From Ostreiculturibacter nitratireducens (GTDB lineage: Bacteria > Pseudomonadota > Alphaproteobacteria > Rhodobacterales > Rhodobacteraceae): a stretch of DNA of 37,309 bases. The stretch spans positions 1-37,309 of the forward strand of contig NZ_JAVQHL010000007.1 of assembly GCF_032670585.1 (NCBI RefSeq), read 5' to 3'. How positions within the stretch are numbered: the first letter of the stretch is position 1; each line of letters opens with the position of its first letter. Below are positions 24,774 to 34,511 of this stretch, piece by piece. The position numbers and the translations under genes were made by a program. The notes under the pieces were generated by a model. It searched no databases, had not been told where the DNA came from, and was given only the letters and a program-made list of their open reading frames with translations.

Positions 24774-26603
24774 ATGGGCGACCCGAAATCGTTCAAACTG
24801 ATCAATCCTGCGGCGAGGCTGCCGCGCAAGGCTAGAAAGGCTCGGTCCCCGGAAATGAATGCGATGAGCGCACATACGGAAGACCGAATGCAGTCCCGCA
24901 TGGCCGTGGACGGGATGCTTCCAATTCTCTCCTATCTGGAGGAATGCAGCAACGAGCTCGAGGGCGCGATCGATCTCCTTGTGCCCAATCCGGTGTTCCG
25001 GATGGCGCTGCATGTCATCAGGGGGCATTTCGAGGCAAAGGTCGTCACGCCGACCTCGTTGATCGCAGCGAGCAACGTGCCGTATGCGACCGCCAACCGT
25101 CGGCTGAAGGAAATGATCGATGAGGGGCTGATCGAGCAGCGCCCACGCACGAAGTCGGGCAAGAGCTTTTCAATGCATCCCAGCGAGAAGCTGCTGGGAC
25201 AGTGGACGCGACTGTCGGACCGGGTCCGGCGCCTGACGGATACGTATTTCGACACGAGGCACGGATCGGGAGACGCCCGCGACTATTACTTCGGCGGCTC
25301 CTACATGGCGGCGCAGTCGATTCCGCCGATCCAGGTCCTGCCGGAGCCACTGAAGGTTGCCGGTGGCATCCGCGTGCTGGTGCATGGCGATCCGACCTTC
25401 ATGGTCATGGAGAACCTCAAACGCCAGTTCGAACAGGTGATCGGCACCCAGATCCACCAACGCGCATTCTCGATCGATCGGCTGCGTCAGGAAGGGCTGC
25501 GCAATGCCGAGCGGAATGCAAGCCGCTATGACATCATTGCGCTTGACCTACCCTGGGTGGGCGAATTCGCCGACAAGAGCATCCTCATGCCTCTCGATGA
25601 GGTCATGGATGTCGAACGGCTCGACCCGGCGGATTTCCACACTGCCGGCTGGAAGGCGGCGCACTGGGGCGGACGCCCCTATGGCGTGCCGGCCCAGACC
25701 ACGCCGGAACTGCTGTTCTACCGGAAGGATCTGTTTGCCCAGGCGGGGCTTGAGCCACCCACCACCACCGATCAGTTGCTCGACGCCGCCCGGCGCATGC
25801 ATGAACCCCAAAAGGGCCGTTATGGCATCGCATGGAATGCGGCGCGCGGCACGGCGCTCGGGCATACCTTTCTGATGGCGCTCGCGGATTTTGGCCAACC
25901 AGTTCTCGACCTTGACGAGGTCGCTGGAGGGTTCGACACCGATCGCCTGCACAAGCGCGATTACCGGGTCACGATCGATACCCGGAAGGGGCTGATGGCG
26001 GCGGAATTCCTGATGGAACTGCTGCGCTCTTCTCCGCCCGACATCCTGTCGATGTCCTGGTACGAGCGTGTGCGTCCCTATGCGGCGGGCAAGATCGCCA
26101 TGGCCTACGGCTATACGCTTCTGGCGCCTTATTTCGAACTTGACCCGTCTTCGCCGGCCCACGGCCAGACCGGCTATCTGCCGCATCCGCATGGGCCGGG
26201 CGCGCGCAGCGTGGCGCCGGTGGGCGGCTATGTGTTGGGAATTCCGGCGAATCTGGCCCCGGAGAGGATTCCCGCGGCGGTGGAGGCCCTGCGTGTCTTT
26301 ACCAGCCCCGAGGCACAGAAGCTTTATGTGCAGAACGGCAGCCGCACCAACCCGCGCTATTCCGTCGGCGCCGATGCCGAGGTGCGGCGGGCCTCGCCGA
26401 TCTTCGAGGCGGTCGACGCCATGTCCTGGCGGGATGAGCTTCAGTTCTGGCCGCGCCCGCCAGTGCCGGAAATCACCGGAATCATTCAGACCTGCGGAGA
26501 GGAACTCCACGACATGCTGCGCGGAGTCGTGACGCCGCAAGTCGCATTGCGCCGCGCCCAGGAACGGGCCGAGGCGTTGATCGAACAACCCGGGACTACA
26601 TGA
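24774..26603 (+). CDS. Winged-helix regulator fused to an extracellular-solute-binding-protein (SBP1) domain
   Basis: A 609-residue protein with no signal peptide. Residues about 72-145 form a winged helix: FRMALHVIRGHF, a recognition-helix region ASNVPYATANRRLKEMIDEG, then wing residues LIEQRPRTKSGKSF. From about residue 195 to the end it is a family-1 (MalE-type, CUT1) binding-protein fold: GIRVLVHGDPTFMVMENLKR, WVGEFADKSILMPLDEVMD, YGVPAQTTPELLFYRKDLF and FTSPEAQKLYV. A cytoplasmic binding-protein domain joined to a DNA-binding domain is best read as a one-component sugar sensor. It starts 219 bases from the divergent importer operon and 18 bases upstream of an SDR gene. The start at 24774 follows GCGGAG; an ATG at 24855 is an alternative. 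Confidence 0.85.
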   Translation: MGDPKSFKLINPAARLPRKARKARSPEMNAMSAHTEDRMQSRMAVDGMLPILSYLEECSNELEGAIDLLVPNPVFRMALHVIRGHFEAKVVTPTSLIAASNVPYATANRRLKEMIDEGLIEQRPRTKSGKSFSMHPSEKLLGQWTRLSDRVRRLTDTYFDTRHGSGDARDYYFGGSYMAAQSIPPIQVLPEPLKVAGGIRVLVHGDPTFMVMENLKRQFEQVIGTQIHQRAFSIDRLRQEGLRNAERNASRYDIIALDLPWVGEFADKSILMPLDEVMDVERLDPADFHTAGWKAAHWGGRPYGVPAQTTPELLFYRKDLFAQAGLEPPTTTDQLLDAARRMHEPQKGRYGIAWNAARGTALGHTFLMALADFGQPVLDLDEVAGGFDTDRLHKRDYRVTIDTRKGLMAAEFLMELLRSSPPDILSMSWYERVRPYAAGKIAMAYGYTLLAPYFELDPSSPAHGQTGYLPHPHGPGARSVAPVGGYVLGIPANLAPERIPAAVEALRVFTSPEAQKLYVQNGSRTNPRYSVGADAEVRRASPIFEAVDAMSWRDELQFWPRPPVPEITGIIQTCGEELHDMLRGVVTPQVALRRAQERAEALIEQPGTT

Positions 26604-26621
26604 TCTGAGGAGGAGAGACCC

Positions 26622-27431
26622 ATGGACCCCAACCGCCTGAACGGCAAGAATATCCTGATCACCGGGGCCGCCCGTGGCATGGGTGCGGCGAATGCCGAAA
26701 GCTTCGCCGCTCAAGGCGGCAATGTTTGCATTGGCGATCTCGATATCGACGAGGCGCGCAAGGTGGCCGACCGCATTAACGCGGCAGGCAACGGCAAGGC
26801 GATTGCGGTCAAGATGGACGTGACCAAGCGCGAGGACAATGCCGCGGCGGTGGCCGCAACGGTCGAGGCCTTCGGAAGTATCAACGTCGCGCTGTTCAAT
26901 GCCGGCCTCAACAAGCCCCGGTTCTTCATGGATATCGATGAAGACAACTGGGACATGATCATGAACGTCAACACCAAGGCGATGTGGCTGGGCATGCAGG
27001 AAGCCGCCCGCCAGATGATCGCCCAGGGGCCAATGGAGGATCACCCTTACAAGATCATCAACGTCGGCTCGATCGCTTCGCGCAAGCCGCTGGTCGATGT
27101 GACCGTCTATTGCACCTCGAAATATGGTTGCCTGGCGCTGACCCATTGCGGGGCCGTCGGCCTGGCCGAGCACAACATCACCGTCAACGGATACGCTCCG
27201 GGCGTCGTCGTGACGCCGCTCTGGGAGCAGCTCGACAAGGATCTGGTCGAAATCGGCTTCAAGGAACGTGAAGGCCAAGCCTATGACGACATCGTGCGCG
27301 ATGCGCTGCAGATCAAGCGGGTTTCTTACCCCAAGGATATCGTCGGCACCGCGTCTTTCCTGGCCAGCGACGACAGCGACTACATGACCGGCCAGATGAT
27401 CCACATCGATGGGGGCTGGTGCATCCAGTAA
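26622..27431 (+). CDS. SDR-family dehydrogenase (polyol/diol dehydrogenase-like)
   Basis: A 269-residue classical SDR. TGAARGMG begins at residue 14; the catalytic triad is Ser150, Tyr163 and Lys167 (YCTSK). The usual NNAG is FNAG here. CIGDLDID after the second strand suggests NAD preference. A strong GAGGAGGAGAG ribosome-binding site precedes the start. It is a clear paralogue of the SDR at 22725-23522 (shared NKP, GMQEAA, SIASR, APGVVVT and KDLVEIG blocks). First enzyme gene of the plus-strand catabolic operon; it likely oxidises a hydroxyl group to a ketone upstream of the E1-catalysed cleavage. Confidence 0.92.
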   Translation: MDPNRLNGKNILITGAARGMGAANAESFAAQGGNVCIGDLDIDEARKVADRINAAGNGKAIAVKMDVTKREDNAAAVAATVEAFGSINVALFNAGLNKPRFFMDIDEDNWDMIMNVNTKAMWLGMQEAARQMIAQGPMEDHPYKIINVGSIASRKPLVDVTVYCTSKYGCLALTHCGAVGLAEHNITVNGYAPGVVVTPLWEQLDKDLVEIGFKEREGQAYDDIVRDALQIKRVSYPKDIVGTASFLASDDSDYMTGQMIHIDGGWCIQ

Positions 27432-27501
27432 CCCGCCCGACAACCCACCAACCGAATTCCAGAAAAACGGGAGCGCAGGATCGCACCCGAAGGAGAACTC
27501 C

Positions 27502-28800
27502 ATGTCTCGTGCACTGATGCCCAACCTACTGACGCCCCAAGATCTTGAACCGAACTGGGAGTGGCGGGATCGCCTTCCCGCATGGGGCCACACCTCGGTC
27601 GATTTCGAACGCCGGATCGACCACGACCGCTTGCGCCGGTACAGGCTGGCGCGCACCCGGCAGGCGCTCAAGAACTCGCCGGCCGGAACGCTTCTGCTCT
27701 TCGACGTGAACAACATCCGCTATGTCTCGGCCACCAAGATCGGCGAATGGGAGCGGGACAAGATGTGCCGTTTCTGCCTGCTGACCGGGGATGACAGCCC
27801 ATACGTCTGGGACTTCGGCTCTGCGGCCGTGCATCACCAGAGATACTCCGACTGGCTGGAGCCCAGCCACTGCCTCGCCGGCGTCGTCGGCATGCGCGGC
27901 ACGATCCCGCCCGAATTCGGTCTGATGAAGAAATATGCCAAGCAGATCGCAGGCCTTATCCGCGATGCGGGCATGGCCGACATGCCGGTAGGCGTGGACT
28001 ATGCCGAAACGGCCATGTTCCACGCGCTGCAGGAAGAGGGCCTGAATGTCATCGACGGCCAGCAGATCATGCTGGCAGCGCGCGAGATCAAGAACTGGGA
28101 TGAGATCCAGTTGCTGACCCAGGCGGCCAGCATGGTCGATGGCGTCTACCACATGATCTACGAAGAGCTGAAACCCGGCGTCCGGGAAAACGATATCGTC
28201 GCGCTATCGAACAAGATGCTCTACGAGATGGGGTCGGACGACGTGGAGGCGATCAACGCGATCTCCGGCGAGCGCTGCAACCCGCACCCGCACAACTTCA
28301 CCGACCGGTATTTCCGCCCCGGCGATCAGGCCTTCTTCGACATCCTGCAGTCCTACCAGGGCTACCGGACCTGCTATTACCGGACCTTCAACATCGGCCG
28401 GGCCACGTCCGCCCAGAACGACGCCTATGTGAAGGCACGGGAATGGATCGATGCGTCGATCGACCTGATCCGGCCCGGCGTGACCACCGATGTCGTGGCC
28501 CAGGCCTGGCCCAAGGCAGAGGAATTCGGGTTCCCGAACGAGGATGCCGCGTTCGGTCTGCAATTCGGCCACGGCCTTGGACTGGCGCTTCACGAACGCC
28601 CGATCATCAGCCGCGCGGTCAGCCTCGAGCACCCGATGGAGATCCAGACGGGCATGGTTTTCGCGCTCGAGACCTATTGCCCCGCGGCAGACGGATACTC
28701 GGCGGCGCGGATCGAGGAAGAGGTTGTCGTCACCGAGACCGGCTGCGAGGTCATCTCGCTCTTCCCCGCCGAAGAGCTGCCGATCGCCAACCGCTACTAA
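27502..28800 (+). CDS. M24 (Xaa-Pro peptidase/DddP-like) family protein with an altered metal site
   Basis: A 432-residue pita-bread-fold protein. The N-terminal domain has LLLFDVNNIRYVSATKIGEW, as in aminopeptidase P relatives and the DMSP lyase DddP. In the C-terminal domain the expected ligands are Asp280 (FFDILQ), His357 (FGHGLGL), Glu390 (ALETYC) and Glu405 (RIEEEV). The position of the second bridging Asp, eleven residues after the first, is Cys291 (GYRTCYYRTF). Aminopeptidase P needs that Asp for its two-metal site, so peptidase activity is doubtful; a single-metal lyase or hydrolase is possible. It lies 70 bases after the SDR gene with an AAGGAG site and is followed by a UUCG hairpin. 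Its role in a sugar/acetoin-type operon is unknown. Confidence 0.83.
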   Translation: MSRALMPNLLTPQDLEPNWEWRDRLPAWGHTSVDFERRIDHDRLRRYRLARTRQALKNSPAGTLLLFDVNNIRYVSATKIGEWERDKMCRFCLLTGDDSPYVWDFGSAAVHHQRYSDWLEPSHCLAGVVGMRGTIPPEFGLMKKYAKQIAGLIRDAGMADMPVGVDYAETAMFHALQEEGLNVIDGQQIMLAAREIKNWDEIQLLTQAASMVDGVYHMIYEELKPGVRENDIVALSNKMLYEMGSDDVEAINAISGERCNPHPHNFTDRYFRPGDQAFFDILQSYQGYRTCYYRTFNIGRATSAQNDAYVKAREWIDASIDLIRPGVTTDVVAQAWPKAEEFGFPNEDAAFGLQFGHGLGLALHERPIISRAVSLEHPMEIQTGMVFALETYCPAADGYSAARIEEEVVVTETGCEVISLFPAEELPIANRY

Positions 28801-28813
28801 CCTCCCTGAGACT

Positions 28814-28835
28814 GCCCGGACCTTCGGGTCCGGGC
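28814..28835 (+). terminator. UUCG-capped hairpin between the M24 and E1-alpha genes
   Basis: GCCCGGACC-TTCG-GGTCCGGGC is a perfect 9-bp stem with a UUCG tetraloop, 13 bases after the M24 stop and 21 before the E1-alpha start. No U tract follows. It may be an attenuator, a processing signal or a 5' stabilising stem separating the first genes from the dehydrogenase-complex genes. Confidence 0.55.
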
Positions 28836-28856
28836 TCCTTTCAAAGGATGCTGTCC

Positions 28857-29861
28857 ATGAGCCCCGCCAAGAACAAGAAATCTAACGCAGAGGACTACCT
28901 GCGCATGTACCGCCAGATGGTGCGCATCCGCACCTTCGAGGACAACGCGAACCAGCTCTACCTCTCGGCCAAGATGCCGGGCCTCACGCACATGTATTCC
29001 GGCGAAGAAGCCGTTGCCGTCGGTATCTGCGAAGCATTGAAGGTGACCGACAAGATCACCTCGACCCATCGCGGCCACGGTCACTGCGTTGCCAAGGGCG
29101 CCGAGTTCAAGGAGATGTTCTGCGAGCTTCTGGGCAAGGAAGAGGGCTATTGCCGCGGCAAGGGCGGCTCGATGCATATCGCCGACCAGTCGAATGGCAA
29201 CCTCGGCGCCAATGCCATCGTCGGCGGCTCGATGGGCATCGCCACCGGCTCGGCTTTCACCGCGAAGCTGCTGGGCACCGACGACGTCACAGTCTGCTTT
29301 TTCGGTGACGGCGCGACAGCGCAGGGGCTGATGTACGAGGTGATGAACATGGCCGCCCTGTGGAAGCTGCCTGTCATCTATGCCTGCGAGAACAACGGCT
29401 ATTCCGAATACACCAAGACCGAGGAAATCGCCGCCGGCTCGATCACTGCGCGCGCCGAAGCCTTCGGAATCGAGGCCCATCAGGTGGACGGGCAGGACGT
29501 TCTGGCGGTCAACACCCTGGCACAGAAACTCGTCGATCGCTGCCGCAAGGGGGAGGGGCCGTTCTTTGTCGAACTGATGACCTATCGTTATCACGGGCAC
29601 CATGTCGGCGACATCAACCGCGAATACTACCGCTCCAAGGAAGAGGAGCAGGACTGGAAGCAGAACCGCGACCCGATCATCCGGTTCCGGTCGTGGCTGG
29701 TGAGCGAAGGCATCGCCACCGAGGACGAGATCGAGGCGTTGAATGCCGAGATCAAGGACGATGCGGCCGGGGCCGTCGAATACGCGCTGAACGCAAAATA
29801 CCCGGATGCGTCGGAGGTGGACATGCACGTCTTCACCGATGTCGAACACGCCCTGGCCTGA
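28857..29861 (+). CDS. 2-oxoacid/acetoin dehydrogenase complex E1 component, alpha subunit
   Basis: A 334-residue thiamine-diphosphate enzyme subunit. The cofactor motif runs from GDG (residues 150-152) to NN (179-180). STHRGHGHCVAKG, KGGSMHIAD and TYRYHGHHVGD match the acetoin/pyruvate dehydrogenase E1-alpha family; the RGHGHC stretch looks acetoin-type. With E1-beta it would decarboxylate a 2-oxoacid or cleave a ketol such as acetoin, and reductively acylate lipoyl groups. The start at 28857 was chosen over 28848 because AAAGGA (28843-28848) is correctly spaced only for 28857. Pyruvate versus acetoin-like substrate is not settled by sequence, but the embedded aldehyde dehydrogenase favours ketol cleavage. 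Confidence 0.93.
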   Translation: MSPAKNKKSNAEDYLRMYRQMVRIRTFEDNANQLYLSAKMPGLTHMYSGEEAVAVGICEALKVTDKITSTHRGHGHCVAKGAEFKEMFCELLGKEEGYCRGKGGSMHIADQSNGNLGANAIVGGSMGIATGSAFTAKLLGTDDVTVCFFGDGATAQGLMYEVMNMAALWKLPVIYACENNGYSEYTKTEEIAAGSITARAEAFGIEAHQVDGQDVLAVNTLAQKLVDRCRKGEGPFFVELMTYRYHGHHVGDINREYYRSKEEEQDWKQNRDPIIRFRSWLVSEGIATEDEIEALNAEIKDDAAGAVEYALNAKYPDASEVDMHVFTDVEHALA

Positions 29862-29873
29862 GGAGGAACCGCG

Positions 29874-30869
29874 ATGCGAAATATCACCCTGTCCCAGGCC
29901 GTGAACGAAGCGCTGGCCGAGGAAATGCGCCGCGACGAGACGGTCTTCATCATCGGCGAGGACGTCGCCGAGGCCGGCACGCCCTTCAAGGTGCTGAGCG
30001 GGCTGGTCGAGGAGTTCGGCACCTCTCGCGTGGTCGACACGCCGATTGCCGAGCCGGGCTTCATGGGGATCGCCGTGGGGGCCGCGATGACCGGCAGCCG
30101 CCCGGTCGTCGACCTGATGTTCGGCGATTTCATCTACCTCGTGATGGATCAGCTCTGCAACCAGGCGGCCAAGACCCATTACATGTCGGGCGGAAAGCTC
30201 AACGTACCTCTGGTACTGCGCACCAACCTCGGCGCCACCCGCCGCTCGGCTGCGCAGCACTCGCAGTCGCTGCACGCCCTGGTCGCCCACATCCCGGGGC
30301 TGAAGGTCGCGCTGCCGTCCTCCGCCTACGAGGCCAAGGGGCTGATGAAGACCGCGATCCGCGACAACAACCCGGTCGTAATCTTTGAAGACAAGCTGAT
30401 GTACAACGACAAGGCGCCGGTCCCGGAGGAGGAATACCTCATCCCGTTCGGTCAGGCGAACATCAAGCGCGAAGGCACGGACATCACACTGATCGGAACC
30501 TCTTCGATGGTGCAAATCTGTGAAAAGGCGGCCGAGATCCTTGCGCGCGAGGGCATCAGCGCAGAAGTGATTGACCCGCGCACCATCGTGCCGCTGGACG
30601 AGGAAACGCTCCTCAAGTCGGCGAGGAAGACCAGCCGCGTCATCGTCGTTGACGAAGGCCACCAGACCTTCGGGATCACCGGCGAGATCGCGAGCCGGAT
30701 CAACGAAAAGGCCTTCTACCACCTCGATGCGCCGGTTCTGCGCATGGGGGCGATGGATGTGCCGGTGCCGTTCACCCCGGCGCTCGAAGACCTGACCGTC
30801 CCCACGCCGGAAGCCGTTGTCGAGAATGCCCGCAAGCTGATGTCCGGGGAGATGATCCATGCCGCATGA
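29874..30869 (+). CDS. 2-oxoacid/acetoin dehydrogenase complex E1 component, beta subunit
   Basis: A 331-residue transketolase-like beta subunit that completes the E1 active site. It has ITLSQAVNEALAEEMRRDE, GEDVAEAGTPFKV, DTPIAEPGFMGIAVGAAMTG and GATRRSAAQHSQSLHALVAH, all standard for AcoB/PdhB. AGGAGG lies upstream. Its stop overlaps the lipoyl-protein gene by 11 bases, so E1 and the lipoyl carrier are co-translated. Confidence 0.95.
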   Translation: MRNITLSQAVNEALAEEMRRDETVFIIGEDVAEAGTPFKVLSGLVEEFGTSRVVDTPIAEPGFMGIAVGAAMTGSRPVVDLMFGDFIYLVMDQLCNQAAKTHYMSGGKLNVPLVLRTNLGATRRSAAQHSQSLHALVAHIPGLKVALPSSAYEAKGLMKTAIRDNNPVVIFEDKLMYNDKAPVPEEEYLIPFGQANIKREGTDITLIGTSSMVQICEKAAEILAREGISAEVIDPRTIVPLDEETLLKSARKTSRVIVVDEGHQTFGITGEIASRINEKAFYHLDAPVLRMGAMDVPVPFTPALEDLTVPTPEAVVENARKLMSGEMIHAA

Positions 30870-32166
30870 GGTGATCATGCCCGCGCTTGGCATGGCGCAG
30901 GACACCGGTCTGATCGTCGCCTGGCACAAGAGCCCCGGCGACGCGGTCGCGGCCGATGACGTTCTGTTCGAAGTCGAGACCGACAAGGCGACCATGGAAG
31001 TGGCGGCCGGGGCTGACGGTTTCGTCACCCAGATCCGCGCGCATGCCGGAAGCGAGGTTCCGGTGGGTGACGTGATTGCGCTCATCGGCGACAGCAGCGA
31101 GGCGGTGCATACGGAAGAGGGCCCTGCCGACGCAACAGCGCCAGCGGCGACCGCGGTCGAACTGCCGAAAGGCAACAATGTCATCATGCCTGCGCTCGGC
31201 ATGGCGCAGGACACCGGTTTGATCGTCGCCTGGCACAAGGCGCCCGGCGATTCGGTGGCGGCGGGCGACATCCTCTTCGAGGTGGAGACCGACAAGTCGA
31301 CCGTGGAGGTCGAGGCCGGATTCGACGGTTTTGTCGCGGCCTTGCTGGCGGAAGCCGGGGAAGAGGCTCCGGTGGGCGAGACGATCGCGGTCATTACCGC
31401 TACGAAGCCCGACAAACCGGTTCAGGCAAGCCGCGCCAGCGCGCCCAAAGTGGTACCAGGACCCGCTGCGGAAATCTCCGCACGCGCCGCCGAAACGCCC
31501 GCACCCAAGCCGGCGAAAGCCGCGACGCCCGCCTCGAAGGCGGCTGCGCCTGTCGCGGGAACGGGGCGCATCCTCGCCTCGCCGAAAGCCCGCCGTCTGG
31601 CGCTGGAACAGGGGCTGGATCTGAACCGGCTGGCCGAGACCGGGCATCCGCAGCCCTATCATGTCGCCGATCTCGAGACGCTTAAATCGCTGCCGACCAA
31701 GGGGCTGGAAACCACCGGGGCTGCGACGCGACGCTTGACGGCTGAACTCCCGTCCGAGAGCTTCGGAGGTTTTGCGGCTTGGGCTGCGGAAGCCGCCGGC
31801 CTGAAGGATGCGGGCGCGCTTCTGGCAGGTCTTGCCGCCGCGAGCCTTGGCCGGGAAGCGACCGTCGCGCTCGAGCGCTTCGGAGTCGCGCGGGTCTTTT
31901 CGGTTCCGGTGGGGCCGCTCGGGAACATCGCGGCGGCCAGTCTTGAGACTGCACCCGATCTCATCGTGCGCGATCTCCGCGCGAGCCGGATCAGTAGCGT
32001 CACCCTTGGGGCCGAGGATGCGCCGACGCTGACGCTCAAGCAAGCGGGCGACGGTCTCGCCATCACGCTGGAATGTGCCAGCCACCAAATGACCGCGGCA
32101 GAGGCCGTAGCACTTCTATCCAATTTCGCAGGCCGGATGGAGCAACCACTCCGGCATCTGCTCTGA
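30859..32166 (+). CDS. Double-lipoyl E2-like protein with degenerate acyltransferase domain
   Basis: A 435-residue protein. Two lipoyl domains (about residues 4-76 and 107-179) carry ETDK lipoylation sites at Lys43 and Lys146. An Ala/Pro/Lys-rich linker follows, then a peripheral-subunit-binding domain (ILASPKARRLALEQGLDLNR, about 238-272). The remaining ~150 residues end LECASHQMTAAEAVALLSNF, which can be aligned with the E2 catalytic tail SYDHRVVDGADAARF but lacks the HxxxDG motif, and upstream core motifs are not recognisable. So it carries and presents acyl groups but probably cannot transfer them to CoA. A separate lipoyl-less catalytic E2 lies at 33622-34500. The pair recalls E2 plus protein X (E3-binding protein) of mitochondria. 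Confidence 0.88.
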   Translation: MPHEVIMPALGMAQDTGLIVAWHKSPGDAVAADDVLFEVETDKATMEVAAGADGFVTQIRAHAGSEVPVGDVIALIGDSSEAVHTEEGPADATAPAATAVELPKGNNVIMPALGMAQDTGLIVAWHKAPGDSVAAGDILFEVETDKSTVEVEAGFDGFVAALLAEAGEEAPVGETIAVITATKPDKPVQASRASAPKVVPGPAAEISARAAETPAPKPAKAATPASKAAAPVAGTGRILASPKARRLALEQGLDLNRLAETGHPQPYHVADLETLKSLPTKGLETTGAATRRLTAELPSESFGGFAAWAAEAAGLKDAGALLAGLAAASLGREATVALERFGVARVFSVPVGPLGNIAAASLETAPDLIVRDLRASRISSVTLGAEDAPTLTLKQAGDGLAITLECASHQMTAAEAVALLSNFAGRMEQPLRHLL

Positions 32167-32181
32167 GCCATGGAGCACGTC

Positions 32182-33612
<1,431 letters not shown>

Positions 33613-33621
33613 GGGGCGGAC

Positions 33622-34500
33622 ATGACGGATGTAGTTGCAGCCCCCTCCGTTCGGGCGCTGGCCCGGGAAAAGGGCATCGACCTTGCGAAACTGGCCCGGG
33701 ATATCGGGCGGACCACCATCACTCGGGAGGATCTCGCCGGCGGCACGGCAAGCGCCGCCAAAACGGGCGACACCTCTTACTGGGATGTGGACCACGCAGC
33801 CTTCGGGCCGGTGACCGAGGAACCCATGAGCCGCTTCGCTCAGGTGGCTTCGGCCAATCTCTCGGCCGCAAACGCGCTGATCCCGCAGGTCACGCATCAC
33901 GACCGGGCGGATGTCTCGAAGATCGAGGCGTTCCGTGCGGACCTTAAGGACGAGGCCCGGGCGCGGGGCGTCAAGCTCACCGCGCTGGCCTTTCACGTCA
34001 AGGCGCTGGCCAGAGCTTTGCGCGAGTTTCCGCGTTTCAACGCATCGCTGAGCCCGGACGGCAAGACGCTGATCCTAAAGGACTACGTCCATATCGGCAT
34101 TGCTGTTGACACGGCCCACGGACTGATGGTGCCGGTGATCCGCGATGCTGATCGCAAGGGGCTCTGGCAAATCGCCACGGAAATCGCCGATCTCGCGGCG
34201 CGGGCGCAGGAGCGCAAGGTCGGTCCGGACGAGATGGGCGGCGCCTCGATGACCATTTCCTCGCTGGGCGGCATTGGTGGCACGGCCTTCACCCCGATAG
34301 TCAATCCGCCTGAAGTGGCAATCCTCGGCATCACCCGGACCGAGACGGCAACAATCTGGGAGGGCGACACGCCGCGCCCGGTGCCGATGCTGCCGCTTGA
34401 TCTGAGCTACGATCACCGGGTCGTCAACGGCGCCGATGCAGCGCGTTTCATGTCCTGTCTCGTCGGGTTGCTGTCGGATCCGCGGCGGATCATGATCTGA
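33622..34500 (+). CDS. E2 acyltransferase (peripheral-subunit-binding plus catalytic domains, no lipoyl domain)
   Basis: A 292-residue protein that begins directly with a peripheral-subunit-binding domain (APSVRALAREKGIDLAKLAR) and continues with a full E2 catalytic core: PQVTHHDRADVSKIEAFR, KLTALAFHVKALARALREFP, SSLGGIGGTAFTPIVNPPEV and DLSYDHRVVNGADAARF. The active-site His is His265; Asn269 replaces the Asp of HxxxDG, which also occurs in some bacterial pyruvate-dehydrogenase E2 proteins. No lipoyl domain or upstream linker is encoded, so acyl groups must come from another protein, most simply the double-lipoyl protein at 30859-32166. It follows the aldehyde dehydrogenase gene by nine bases and precedes the E3 gene. 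Confidence 0.92.
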   Translation: MTDVVAAPSVRALAREKGIDLAKLARDIGRTTITREDLAGGTASAAKTGDTSYWDVDHAAFGPVTEEPMSRFAQVASANLSAANALIPQVTHHDRADVSKIEAFRADLKDEARARGVKLTALAFHVKALARALREFPRFNASLSPDGKTLILKDYVHIGIAVDTAHGLMVPVIRDADRKGLWQIATEIADLAARAQERKVGPDEMGGASMTISSLGGIGGTAFTPIVNPPEVAILGITRTETATIWEGDTPRPVPMLPLDLSYDHRVVNGADAARFMSCLVGLLSDPRRIMI

Positions 34501-34511
34501 AGAGGCGGAAA

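Noticed and set aside
25548..27716. Long minus-strand open frame opposite the regulator, SDR and M24 genes
   Set aside because: It spans three real plus-strand genes and has shadow-type composition; no motif or start signal.
28797..31415. Long minus-strand open frame opposite the E1 and lipoyl-protein genes
   Set aside because: Antisense shadow of strongly coding plus-strand DNA; low-complexity translation and no motifs.
33622..34500. Asn instead of Asp in the HxxxDG motif of the catalytic E2 as a sign of inactivity
   Set aside because: HxxxNG also occurs in active bacterial pyruvate-dehydrogenase E2 proteins, and the rest of the core is intact.
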